A DNA stretch of 64,000 nt from the NCBI RefSeq assembly GCF_009856865.1, contig NZ_WVUD01000009.1, positions 1 through 64,000 on the forward strand, in the 5' to 3' direction. Below, piece after piece: positions 1 to 8,090 of this stretch. Made by a program: the position numbers and the translations under genes. Origin of the DNA: Solidesulfovibrio aerotolerans (GTDB taxonomy: Bacteria; Desulfobacterota; Desulfovibrionia; Desulfovibrionales; Desulfovibrionaceae). Numbering within the stretch: position 1 is the first letter of the stretch; every line of letters starts with the position of its first letter. A model generated the notes under the pieces. The model saw only the letters and a program-made list of their open reading frames with translations, was not told where the DNA came from and did not search any database.

Positions 1-570
1 TTCGCTTGCGGAGGTGAGCTTCTACGCTTCCCCGCCAGCACCGTCAACACTTTTTTTCAACTTCGTTTCGCTTTCCAGCGACCCGTCCGTTTCCGGTTTC
101 CCGAAGCGGAGGTGAGCTTCTACGCTCGCCCGCCCGGCCCGTCAACGTTTTTTTTCACTCAACTCGAAGTGCCGTTGCCCTTCGATCCGCGTTGCGGCTT
201 TCCGCAGCGGGCTGAACTAAATAGCCGCACTTGCGTCGCCTGTCAACCGTTTTTTCAATGTCCCTTGCTGCCACTAATCTGTCACACAGATCTGCACAGC
301 GCGGACTTTCAGAAATACCTATTCGGCCTGACCCTGTCAATACACTTTTTGCGTCTGCCCAGCCCCAGCCCTACGCCCTGCTTGGCCCAAGTCCTGCACA
401 CCCCTACGGCAAGCGGCAAAGTTTGCCCTGCCCCCACTTCTTCTGGCTTTTGCCCGAACGAGCCGGCGGGCCATCCTGCCGCTGCCGCTCACGACAGGCC
501 GCCCTTTGGGGACAGGCCGAGACGGCTTGGCAGGCAATTCCTGCCGCCCAGGCGACAAGGAAGGTGGAGC
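1..570. repeat. Upstream region of flgE with degenerate repeats
   Basis: This stretch has no convincing gene. The 20-base string GCGGAGGTGAGCTTCTACGC occurs exactly at 8-27 and again at 106-125, a period of 98 bases. Each copy is followed by a C-rich spacer and a block of the form GTCAAC then a T-run (about 47-58 and 141-156). The GTCAA plus T-run block recurs in weaker form near 240-255 and 334-350. A frame open from 112 runs into flgE, but its first 153 codons are low-complexity and look non-coding. No sigma-54 or sigma-28 promoter for flgE was recognised here. Confidence 0.6.
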
Positions 571-2127
571 ATGAGCTCAATATGGACCGGGGTCTCAGGA
601 CTCCTCAGCTACAGTCAGGGCATCGCCACGACCGGAAACAACCTGGCCAACGTCAACACCGTTGGCTTCAAGTCGGCCCGAATGCTCTTTGCCGACACCA
701 TGAGTGCCATGGCCGGCGGCACATCAGACGGCAGCCAGATTGGCACCGGCGTGCAGGTCGGGTCAACGGCTATGCAGACATCGGTCGGCAGCCTGAATGA
801 GTCCAGTAACGCTACCGATATGGCCATAGATGGTGAGCATGGCTATTTTGTCGTCAAGGACACAGCCAACGACAAGACATATTGTACACGGGCAGGTGAT
901 TTTAACTTTGACAAAGGTGGTGATCTTCTTACTTCTACCGGCTTAAACGTACAGGGATGGGCGGTAGATAATGATGCTATTTTAGCAGCCAAGCGCAGCA
1001 ATACTATTCTTTCACAGGTGCCAACGACTGGCGATGTTACCGATATCAAAATTACAGATTTTACAATTGATCCTCAAGCTACGGGAACAATAGAAGTCGT
1101 TACCAACCTTGACAGCCAAGTAACTACGGGAACACTCGACTCCACTGATCCCTACTTTACTATGTTCAAGAGCTACGATGCCAACAGTGATACACCCGTG
1201 GCTGATTCTGATTATTCCGCCACAGTAAAGATCTACGACTCCGAAGGCACGGGCCACACTGCCACTGTCTATTATTCCAAGACCAACGACGAATCCGGCA
1301 AAGAGTATTGGGAATATATGGTAACCGTCCCCCCCTCCGAGGACGGCAGCGACGTCACCGGCGACACGACCAAGGCCGGCGTCCTCATGATCGGCACGAT
1401 GACCTTTTCCGCTCAGGGCGTTATGGAAAATCAGACGGCCTTTACGCCCGGCGGCACTGACCCGACAAGCCTCTCCTCCTGGACCCAGGCCAGCCTGACC
1501 TCTTCGGGGGTGCCCGAGTTTTCAGCCACCTTCATGTCGGCCTCCAACGGTACTTCCCTAAGCGCCCAGAGCGTCGCCTTCAAGACGGGCCTGTCCACCA
1601 CGGGAGGCAGCTGGTCCGCCACCAGCGCCGCCACTGCTGCGGATATCGGAACCAGCACCGCAGCCAATGCCGGTTATGACTCCTCTGCGACCAGCAATGC
1701 CGTCTCCTGCACCACCAACTACGCCACTTCATCCTATACGCAGGCGACTTCCCAGGACGGGTACGCTGCGGGCGAAATGACTGCCACCAACGTGGACGAA
1801 GACGGGGTGCTGTGGGGGACATTCACCAACGGCCAGAGCAAAGCCCTCTATGTCGTGGCCTTGGCCAGCTTCGTCAATCCCACGGACCTGCGCCGCGACG
1901 GCAACAACCTGCTCTCAGCCACCACAGAATCCGGCAAAGCCACCGTGGCCCGGGCCAATACCGGCGTTCTCGACGGCATTTCCGGCAGCACCCTGGAATC
2001 TTCCAACGTGGACATGGCCAGTGAAATGGTCAACCTTATCGTCAACCAGCGGGCCTTTCAGGCCAACTCCAAGGTGGTGACCACGGCCGAGGACATGATG
2101 GCCAAGGCGTTGGAGATCAAAAAGTAG
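571..2127 (+). CDS. flgE: Flagellar hook protein FlgE
   Basis: Structural subunit of the flagellar hook, exported by the flagellar type III system and assembled outside the cell. The 518-residue product begins MSSIWTGVSGLLSYSQG and carries the rod/hook N-terminal signature with GNNLANVNTVGFK near residues 25-37. The C-terminus has the matching basal-body motif (SSNVDMASEMVNLIVNQRAF, then AEDMMAKALEIKK), so both coiled-coil ends are present. The ATG at 571 is chosen over an upstream in-frame start because AGGTGGAG precedes it at good spacing and homology begins there. The middle third (about 840-1330) is visibly more AT-rich than the ends, as expected for the variable, surface-exposed domain. 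No other hook genes (flgD, fliK) adjoin it here. Confidence 0.95.
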   Translation: MSSIWTGVSGLLSYSQGIATTGNNLANVNTVGFKSARMLFADTMSAMAGGTSDGSQIGTGVQVGSTAMQTSVGSLNESSNATDMAIDGEHGYFVVKDTANDKTYCTRAGDFNFDKGGDLLTSTGLNVQGWAVDNDAILAAKRSNTILSQVPTTGDVTDIKITDFTIDPQATGTIEVVTNLDSQVTTGTLDSTDPYFTMFKSYDANSDTPVADSDYSATVKIYDSEGTGHTATVYYSKTNDESGKEYWEYMVTVPPSEDGSDVTGDTTKAGVLMIGTMTFSAQGVMENQTAFTPGGTDPTSLSSWTQASLTSSGVPEFSATFMSASNGTSLSAQSVAFKTGLSTTGGSWSATSAATAADIGTSTAANAGYDSSATSNAVSCTTNYATSSYTQATSQDGYAAGEMTATNVDEDGVLWGTFTNGQSKALYVVALASFVNPTDLRRDGNNLLSATTESGKATVARANTGVLDGISGSTLESSNVDMASEMVNLIVNQRAFQANSKVVTTAEDMMAKALEIKK

Positions 2128-2130
2128 GCT

Positions 2131-2146
2131 GGCGGCCTTAGCCGCC
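2131..2146. terminator. Small hairpin between convergent genes
   Basis: GGCGGC-CTTA-GCCGCC forms a 6-bp stem with a 4-base loop in the 10-base gap between the flgE stop and the glycosyltransferase stop, overlapping the latter. There is no T-run, so termination is only inferred from position. Confidence 0.35.
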
Positions 2147-3412
2147 GTACTGCCGCTGCCATTCATCTAAAAAGAGCAGCGACGTTTCCAGAGGTGTCAG
2201 CCGGCCCTGCCGGCCCCGCACGGCCGCGATCAGATCGGGAAAGGTCACATCGGCCGGCAGCGAGAGGTCGCGCAAAAGCTGCGCCGTCTCATCGCGCAGG
2301 GGCTGGGGAAGGCCGGCCAGGGCCGCCTGCTCCTCCTCGCGCCCCCCCGGCCACTCCGGGAAACGCTCGGCCACAAAGGCCAACAGCCGCTCCATGCGAT
2401 GGGCGTAGGTGTGCTCGGCCAAGGCCCGCGCCCGCGCCCGCGCCGCATAGTCGGCCCGCTCCTCGGGATGGGCCAGGAAATAGGCCAGTTTTTCCCGCAA
2501 CGCCTCCATGCTCCCAAACCGGGCCAGCTCGTCGTCGGCAAAAAGCTCCGGCAGATACGTCCTGTCGCTCACAAGCTGGAACGCCCCGCACATGGCCAGT
2601 TCAAAGGTGCGCGGGTTGACGAAATCCCCGGCTGGTACGCACTCCCGGGCCGATATGCTGGAATGCAGATTGAGATTGATGGTGGCGGCATTAAAGATCC
2701 TGACCGCTTCTTCGGTGGTGATCCGTCGCCCGCTGAAACGCACCCGGCCGGCCAGGGCCGCGTCGCCGTCCCAGTCGCTGCCGAAAATCCCCAAACCAAA
2801 ATCCAGCAGTTGGGCAAAGGCCGCCCGCCGGTTGGGATAGCCCGCGCCCATAAACGAGACCTCGGCCCCGTAGGTGCGCCGTTCCACGGCCGACAGTTCC
2901 AGGGGCCGGTGGACGGCCGGATCGGCGGCCATGGGCAGATACAGGGCGTTTGGCTGCCCGACGGCCGCCAGCCGGTCCGGGAATGGGTCTTTCTGGATGA
3001 CGGCAAAGACATCATAATAAGGCGCGAAGGCTTGCCAGTAGGTGAAGAGCCTAAAATCCTCCACAAACCACATGGCCGTTTTCACCCCGTCCCGGCGCAG
3101 GCGCTTTAAGGCCTGGCGCGACAACGGGGCCTGGGCCAGGGCCAGAACCAGATCCGGGCCAAAGGTCTCGACCTTGGCGCAAATGGCCTGGGAAATGACT
3201 TGCAGGAAGCTGTTCTCCAGATATTCCAGCCGATCCGACGTCACCCGCAGGGTTTTTAAGGCCTCAAAGGCCCCGTAAAACTCCGGCGCTTCAAAGATTT
3301 CGACCACATGGCCAAGCTGGGCCAAGGCCGAAGCGCAGTACCGGCCCACCGGCAGCGAGCCGCCGTACATGGGCAACACCACCAACACCCGCAAGGTTGT
3401 CTTTCCCGCCAT
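2138..3412 (-). CDS. CgeB-like glycosyltransferase
   Basis: 424-residue GT-B type protein of the CgeB/DUF3880 class. It opens with a Rossmann-like strand (LRVLVVLPMYGGSLPVG) and has the family's middle and C-terminal pattern: WFVEDFRLFTYW near residue 115, FMGAGYPNRRAAF near 190, FGSDWDG, then a LNLHSSISARECVPAGDFVNPRTFELAMCG segment that typically binds the sugar nucleotide. Substrate and acceptor are unknown. It follows the GT9-type gene by 3 bases on the same strand, so the two are very likely co-transcribed. Being next to flgE makes flagellar or surface glycosylation an attractive guess, but the sequence does not prove it. Confidence 0.8.
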   Translation of the reverse strand: MAGKTTLRVLVVLPMYGGSLPVGRYCASALAQLGHVVEIFEAPEFYGAFEALKTLRVTSDRLEYLENSFLQVISQAICAKVETFGPDLVLALAQAPLSRQALKRLRRDGVKTAMWFVEDFRLFTYWQAFAPYYDVFAVIQKDPFPDRLAAVGQPNALYLPMAADPAVHRPLELSAVERRTYGAEVSFMGAGYPNRRAAFAQLLDFGLGIFGSDWDGDAALAGRVRFSGRRITTEEAVRIFNAATINLNLHSSISARECVPAGDFVNPRTFELAMCGAFQLVSDRTYLPELFADDELARFGSMEALREKLAYFLAHPEERADYAARARARALAEHTYAHRMERLLAFVAERFPEWPGGREEEQAALAGLPQPLRDETAQLLRDLSLPADVTFPDLIAAVRGRQGRLTPLETSLLFLDEWQRQYGG

Positions 3413-3415
3413 CGT

Positions 3416-4684
3416 CTAGCCCTCCCCGCGTAGCGGCCGCCCCGGTGGCGGCAAGATCCAGTCGGTTTCCAGATACAGGCGCTCGGCCAGCTCCCGCTCC
3501 CGGGCCAGGTCCGTCCCGTCCCCATCCGCGCCGACCAGCCTTCGGGCCGCAAAGGCCCGAAACGCCTGCCGGTCCGGCGCAGAGGCGTCTTCGCCGCCAA
3601 CCAGTCGGCACGCGGCCCCAAGGGCGTCGCAGTCCGTGGCGAAACGGGCCAGCCCCGGCGGCAGGATCGCCTTGGCCGAGCCGGCCAGAGCGCGCAGAAA
3701 GCCGGGATCGGCAAAGGGCAGGCGGCAGACGTGCCCTCGCTCGCAGGGGGCCGATTCCAGGCAGGGAGAGCATGGGAGCGTTGCCTGCCAGACCTCGTGG
3801 CCAAGGCCGTAGGGGCCGGTTTCGTGGCACCAGGCCGACGACAGAAAAAACGCCGTGACCGGCACACCATAATAAGCCGCCAGATGCATGGCCCCGGTGT
3901 CCGGGGTGAGCAGCCGGTCCAGGCCGGCGACTGCCTCACACAGCCCAAACAGATCGGTCTTGCCGGTGGCATCCACGCAGGAAGCGGCCACGGCCGGGTC
4001 GAGCTTTCGTACCAGCGCCCGGGCCTCGCCGGCCTGCCCGGCCGTGCCGAGCAGCACCAGCCGGGTTACTCCGCTGCGGCGAAAGACCGTGCGCACGATG
4101 GGGGCCAGGATTTCCGGCGGCAGCGAACGCCGGGCCGCCCGGCCGGCCAGGGCCACGCCCAGGCCCCCGCCGCGCGGTGCGGCCTCGGGATTGACCTGGG
4201 CGGGCGCAAGCGGCTCATCGTCGAGATGGGCCCAGATGTCGGCCAGATTGAGCCCGCTGCCGCGACGGTCCCGGGCGATGCGGAACACAAGCCGCAACAG
4301 CGTGTCCTTGTCGGTCTGGCCGGCGAACTGGCGGTAGCCGCGCTGGACCTCGGGCGGGAACATGGCCGCAATGGCCATGCCAAGGGGCGAAAAATTGAGC
4401 GTATAGACCCGGTCAAAGGCCAGGGCCGCCAGCTCGCCCAAAACGGCCCGGGCCTGGGACGCGGCCGCACCGGCATCAAGCCCGGCCGCGCCGTGGGCCG
4501 GCAGGCCGTGGATCTGGGCAAAGGGGTAGAGCCGGGCGGCCAGACCGGCAAGCGAGCAGTCCACGGCCAGATGCACCTCGCCGCCGCCGGCGGCTGCCGC
4601 CTTGGCATTAAGGCCGGCGAGCAACCGACGGGTCTGGACCAGATCGCCCAGCCGGGCCAGTTGCAAAACCAGAAATCGAGCCAT
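3416..4684 (-). CDS. Glycosyltransferase family 9 (heptosyltransferase-like)
   Basis: 422-residue protein with the GT9 fold. It starts MARFLVLQLARLGDLVQTRRLL, the usual N-terminal strand and helix of ADP-heptose:LPS heptosyltransferases. It has the family's donor-site motif LTPDTGAMHLAAYYGVP at about 260-276. A cysteine-rich segment follows (CSPC, then CERGHVC, about residues 305-320), common in Desulfovibrio members of this family. The last ~100 residues are a less conserved tail. The acceptor could be lipopolysaccharide core or a protein glycan. First gene of a two-gene minus-strand unit; its start lies 91 bases from the divergently read tetrapyrrole operon. Confidence 0.82.
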   Translation of the reverse strand: MARFLVLQLARLGDLVQTRRLLAGLNAKAAAAGGGEVHLAVDCSLAGLAARLYPFAQIHGLPAHGAAGLDAGAAASQARAVLGELAALAFDRVYTLNFSPLGMAIAAMFPPEVQRGYRQFAGQTDKDTLLRLVFRIARDRRGSGLNLADIWAHLDDEPLAPAQVNPEAAPRGGGLGVALAGRAARRSLPPEILAPIVRTVFRRSGVTRLVLLGTAGQAGEARALVRKLDPAVAASCVDATGKTDLFGLCEAVAGLDRLLTPDTGAMHLAAYYGVPVTAFFLSSAWCHETGPYGLGHEVWQATLPCSPCLESAPCERGHVCRLPFADPGFLRALAGSAKAILPPGLARFATDCDALGAACRLVGGEDASAPDRQAFRAFAARRLVGADGDGTDLARERELAERLYLETDWILPPPGRPLRGEG

Positions 4685-4775
4685 TGCCGTACCGTCCCGC
4701 GGTCAGGAAACCGAATGATTCATGTGAAAAAAAGCCCTTTCCGGCCCAAGCGTTCTTCTGCTATAGGAGGCTTCC

Positions 4776-5468
4776 ATGCGGTATTATCCAATTTACGTCA
4801 ATCTGCACGGCAAGCGTTGCCTGGTCGTCGGCGCAGGTCAGGTCGGACGTCGCAAGATCGCCACCCTGGCCGATTGCGGCGCCGCCGAGATCCTGGTCAT
4901 CGACCTGGCCCCGGCCGACGATTCCTGTACCGAGCTGCTCTCGCATCCGGCGGTGGTCTTTGCCTGTCGGCCCTATGAGACCGCCGATCTCGACGGCCGG
5001 TTCCTGGTCATCGCCTCCACCGACGACGAGGCGCTTAACTGGCGCATCAGCCGGGAATGCGCCGAGCGCGGCATCCCCTGCAACATCGTGGACCAGCCGG
5101 AAAAGTGCAGCTTCATCGTGCCGGCCCTTTTCACCCAGGGCGATTTGACCGTGGCCATCTCCACCGGCGGCGGCTCGCCGGCCCTGGCCCGAAAGATCCG
5201 CCAGGGGCTGGGGGAATTTCTCGGTTCGGAATATGGGGCGCTGTTGCTCCTCATGAGCCAGTTGCGGCCCCTGGTGATGGGGCTCGACCTCGGCACGCCG
5301 GCCAATTCCGCCCTCTTTCGCGATCTGGTCAATTCGCCCCTGCTCGAAGCCCTGGAGCAAGGCGATGCGGCCCGGGCCGAAGCCATCCTCCGGGACATTT
5401 TGCCCGCTTCCCTGCATGGCGAGGCGGCCGGGCTCGTGTCGGGAGCGCTCACCCATGCCGGCGCTTAA
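4776..5468 (+). CDS. Precorrin-2 dehydrogenase / sirohydrochlorin ferrochelatase family
   Basis: 230-residue protein like the N-terminal half of CysG and yeast Met8: NAD-dependent oxidation of precorrin-2 to sirohydrochlorin, with possible iron insertion to give siroheme. The Rossmann motif GAGQVG is at residues 19-24. NIVDQPEKCSFIVPA carries the conserved acidic residue (D106) near the usual catalytic position, and the ISTGGGSPALARKIR motif follows. There is no C-terminal methyltransferase domain. TAGGAGG lies just before the ATG. It overlaps the next gene by 14 bases and heads a tetrapyrrole operon with hemA, fitting the siroheme need of dissimilatory sulfite reductase and the siroheme-based heme route of Desulfovibrio. 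Confidence 0.88.
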   Translation: MRYYPIYVNLHGKRCLVVGAGQVGRRKIATLADCGAAEILVIDLAPADDSCTELLSHPAVVFACRPYETADLDGRFLVIASTDDEALNWRISRECAERGIPCNIVDQPEKCSFIVPALFTQGDLTVAISTGGGSPALARKIRQGLGEFLGSEYGALLLLMSQLRPLVMGLDLGTPANSALFRDLVNSPLLEALEQGDAARAEAILRDILPASLHGEAAGLVSGALTHAGA

Positions 5469-6324
5469 CATTCTCTTTTTGCTCGTGCTCGCCGGGTATT
5501 TCCTGGGAGCGGTCAGCCATTTGCTGGGCGTGGTCACGGGCAAGGCCGGGCTTCGCCGGGCCGGCTGGCTGCTGACCGTTGGCGGCTTTGTCTGCCACAC
5601 CCTGGATCTGGCCGCCCTGCTGGTCCTGGAAGGCGGCATGGCCTTTTTGTCGGGCGAATTCTATTTCAGCCTGCTGGCCTGGAGCCTGCTGCTGATCTGC
5701 CTCTTTTTGTGGTGGCGGCTGCGCCTGGGCATGCTGGGGCTGCTCGCCTCGCCACTGGCCTTGTTCCTGTTTTTGTCTTCTCAGGCCGTGACCGCAGCCC
5801 GGATGCCCTTGCCCAAAGCGCTGGGCGGCTTATTTTTCGGTTTGCACATCGGGGCGCTGTTTCTGGCCATCAGCCTCCTGGCCATGGCCTGCGGGGCCGG
5901 GGTGGCCTATCTGTACCTGGAACGCAAGATCAAGACCAAGGAGAAGCTCGGCGGTTTCGCCAAGGCCCTGCCCGCCCTGTCCACCTGCGATACGGTCAAC
6001 CGGTGGGCCGTGGCAGCCGGATTTCCGCTCTATACCCTGGGACTGCTCTCGGGCTTTATCTGGGCCAAGCTCACCTGGAACCGCATCTTTTCCTATGATC
6101 CCAAGGAAATTACAGCCATCTGCATCTGGATGCTGTTCGCCTTCCTGTTCCATCAGCGTCTGGTGCTGGGCTGGCAGGGACGCAAACCCGCCCGTATGGC
6201 CATCTGGCTGTTCGGGCTGACCCTTGTGTCCATGCTGGTCATCAATTTCTACATGCCCACACACCATAGTTTCGCACGATATATCGATGGAGCATCAGAT
6301 TTACCTGTTTGGCCTCAACCATAA
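5455..6324 (+). CDS. CcsA/HemX-like membrane protein
   Basis: 289-residue integral membrane protein with about eight hydrophobic helices, of the cytochrome c assembly (CcsA/CcmC/HemX) family. The family's tryptophan-rich heme-handling segment is seen in modified form as WAKLTWNRIFSYDPKE near residue 200, followed by a helix with FLFHQRL. The ATG at 5455 begins inside the end of the upstream gene and is the first start giving a normal N-terminal membrane helix. Its position directly before hemA resembles hemX in hemAXCDBL operons, where HemX tunes glutamyl-tRNA reductase level. A role in c-type cytochrome maturation is the alternative; the sequence does not decide between them. Confidence 0.8.
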   Translation: MPALNILFLLVLAGYFLGAVSHLLGVVTGKAGLRRAGWLLTVGGFVCHTLDLAALLVLEGGMAFLSGEFYFSLLAWSLLLICLFLWWRLRLGMLGLLASPLALFLFLSSQAVTAARMPLPKALGGLFFGLHIGALFLAISLLAMACGAGVAYLYLERKIKTKEKLGGFAKALPALSTCDTVNRWAVAAGFPLYTLGLLSGFIWAKLTWNRIFSYDPKEITAICIWMLFAFLFHQRLVLGWQGRKPARMAIWLFGLTLVSMLVINFYMPTHHSFARYIDGASDLPVWPQP

Positions 6325-7648
6325 GACCGCCGGAGTGGAAATTCGGGAAGCGTTCGCCCTGGGCGAGCGTCCGAAACTCGGTGAGCTTTTGGTGCATGGC
6401 GACGCCCGTCTGCGTGAAGTCCTGGTCCTTTCCACCTGTAACCGGGTGGAAGTGCTGGTGGCCGATGCCGTGGGGCGCGATCCCAAATCCGCCGTCCTGG
6501 CCGCCTGGGCCGAGCAGTGTGGCCAAAATCCAGCCACCCTGGCCCCCCATCTCTATGCCCACCAAGGCCTGGCCGCCGTGGACCACCTTTTTTGCGTGGC
6601 CTCGGGACTGGATTCGCTGGTCTTAGGCGAACCGCAGATTCTCGGGCAGCTCAAAGCCGCCTATCGCCATGCCGTGGCCAGCCGTACCGCCGGAGTCATC
6701 ACCAACCGGCTGTGCCACAAGGCTTTTTCCGTGGCCAAAAAGGTGCGTACGGCGACTGGCATCGGGGCCAGCGCCGTGTCTATCAGCTACGCCGCCGTGG
6801 AACTGGCCAAGCGCATCTTCGGCGAGATGGCCGGGAAAAAAGCCATGCTGGTCGGGGCCGGCGAAATGGCCGAGCTGGCCGCCATCCATCTGCTCAATGC
6901 CGGCGTGTCGGAAATACTCGTGGCCAACCGCACCTATGCCCGGGCCGAAGAACTGGCCGGACGCTTCAAGGGCCGGGCCGTGGCCTTTGAGGAGTTCCTC
7001 ACGCGGCTGCACGAGGTGGACATCGTCATCAGCTCCACCGGCGCGCCCCATGTGGTCATAAAAGCCCGGGACGTGCGCGCCGTGCTCAAGGCCAGACGGC
7101 ACAAACCCATGTTTTTTATCGATATCGCCGTTCCCCGCGACATCGACCCGGATATCAACAGTTTGGACAACGTCTACCTCTACGACATCGACGACCTGCA
7201 AGAGGTCGTGGAGGAGAATCTGGCCCAGCGTCGCGAAGAAGCGGCCCGGGCCAAGGACATCATCGGCTTGCAGGTGGAACGCTTTGGCGAGTGGCTCAAA
7301 TCGCTGGCCGTCAAGCCCACCATCGTGGACATGCTGGAAGCCAGCGAAGCGCTCGCCCGCCGGGAGCTGCAAAAGACCCTGCGCCGCCTTGGTCCCGACA
7401 TTTCCGAGGAGATCCGCCAGGCTGTCGAGACCCTGTCCCTGTCCATCAGCCGCAAAGCGCTCCACGAACCCATCGCCTTTCTCAAGCGGCGGGCCAAGGA
7501 AGACCACGGCGACAGGTTTATCGACCTCACCCGCCGCATGTACAATCTGGACCGCGAAAAAGTCCCCCAGGACGCCCACGCGGACCGTAAACCGCCGAAG
7601 GACGAGGCCGAGACAACGGACTTCGACGCGACGGATCCAAGCGAGTAA
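6287..7648 (+). CDS. hemA: Glutamyl-tRNA reductase
   Basis: 453-residue HemA, which reduces glutamyl-tRNA(Glu) to glutamate-1-semialdehyde with NADPH, the first committed step of C5 tetrapyrrole synthesis. It shows GLNHKTAGVEIREAFAL near the N-terminus, the catalytic cysteine in STCNRVE (C51), the LVLGEPQILGQ stretch, an NADPH-binding GAGEMAELAA motif and the C-terminal dimerisation helix. The ATG at 6287 matches the family start; it lies 38 bases inside the end of the ccsA/hemX-like gene, so translation is probably coupled. The final ~35 residues are a charged, likely disordered tail. A conserved small gene follows after 3 bases. Confidence 0.95.
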   Translation: MEHQIYLFGLNHKTAGVEIREAFALGERPKLGELLVHGDARLREVLVLSTCNRVEVLVADAVGRDPKSAVLAAWAEQCGQNPATLAPHLYAHQGLAAVDHLFCVASGLDSLVLGEPQILGQLKAAYRHAVASRTAGVITNRLCHKAFSVAKKVRTATGIGASAVSISYAAVELAKRIFGEMAGKKAMLVGAGEMAELAAIHLLNAGVSEILVANRTYARAEELAGRFKGRAVAFEEFLTRLHEVDIVISSTGAPHVVIKARDVRAVLKARRHKPMFFIDIAVPRDIDPDINSLDNVYLYDIDDLQEVVEENLAQRREEAARAKDIIGLQVERFGEWLKSLAVKPTIVDMLEASEALARRELQKTLRRLGPDISEEIRQAVETLSLSISRKALHEPIAFLKRRAKEDHGDRFIDLTRRMYNLDREKVPQDAHADRKPPKDEAETTDFDATDPSE

Positions 7649-7651
7649 ACC

Positions 7652-7987
7652 ATGCGATCCTATTTGATCGATGAAGTATCCGCCGATAACATGGAGCAGA
7701 TCGAACGAAACCTGACCGAAAAAGGCTTCAAAGGTCCGCTTGACCATATCTTTTATATTCCGTTCCCCCAGGAAATGCTCAACGACGAGCAACAGCAGCA
7801 CTACGCCGAGTGCGGCCCGTACATGCTGGTCCTGGAGACCGGGCGCAACTGGCTCAAACTCGAACTGCTGGTGCGCGGCCGCGGCAAACTGCGCTGCTCC
7901 TGCATCAGCTACTGTTCACCCGAACAGCGCCAGCAGATGATGGATTTCCTGGACAACTTCATCCGGGAACTGGACATCGCGGTCTAG
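7652..7987 (+). CDS. Conserved small protein of unknown function after hemA
   Basis: 111-residue soluble protein beginning MRSYLIDEVSADNMEQIER. No known motif was recognised. The sequence is balanced in composition, rich in charged residues and well behaved in codon use. It contains CSCISYC, a cluster of three cysteines, near residue 86. The start is 3 bases after the hemA stop, so it is almost certainly part of the tetrapyrrole operon. A strong hairpin follows 7 bases after the stop. Function cannot be assigned from sequence; association with hemA is the only clue. Confidence 0.75.
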   Translation: MRSYLIDEVSADNMEQIERNLTEKGFKGPLDHIFYIPFPQEMLNDEQQQHYAECGPYMLVLETGRNWLKLELLVRGRGKLRCSCISYCSPEQRQQMMDFLDNFIRELDIAV

Positions 7988-7994
7988 TGTCGTG

Positions 7995-8025
7995 GCCCTG
8001 GGCACGCCAATGGTGTGCCCAGGGC
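7995..8025 (+). terminator. Hairpin after tetrapyrrole operon
   Basis: GCCCTGGGCACGCC (7995-8008) pairs with GGTGTGCCCAGGGC (8012-8025) over 14 positions with one mismatch and a 3-base loop. It lies 7 bases after a stop codon and before tilS. No T-run follows, so it may act as an mRNA 3' stabiliser or a rho-assisted terminator. Confidence 0.5.
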
Positions 8026-8090
8026 GTGGCCTTGCCCGAGTCCACACGTTCCGCTCCCGGGCCACACGCCGACCGCCACGGGCAGCGCCT

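Noticed and set aside
112-570. In-frame extension of FlgE by 153 codons
   Set aside because: Low-complexity Pro/Arg-rich sequence, no homology to flagellar proteins, and a good ribosome site exists only before 571.
6623-7801. A 392-codon frame antisense to hemA
   Set aside because: Antisense of a clear gene in GC-rich DNA; no recognisable motif, glycine/histidine-rich composition, and similar long frames occur antisense to most genes here (e.g. 7959-9257, 40278-41714, 53005-54234, 56061-57560).
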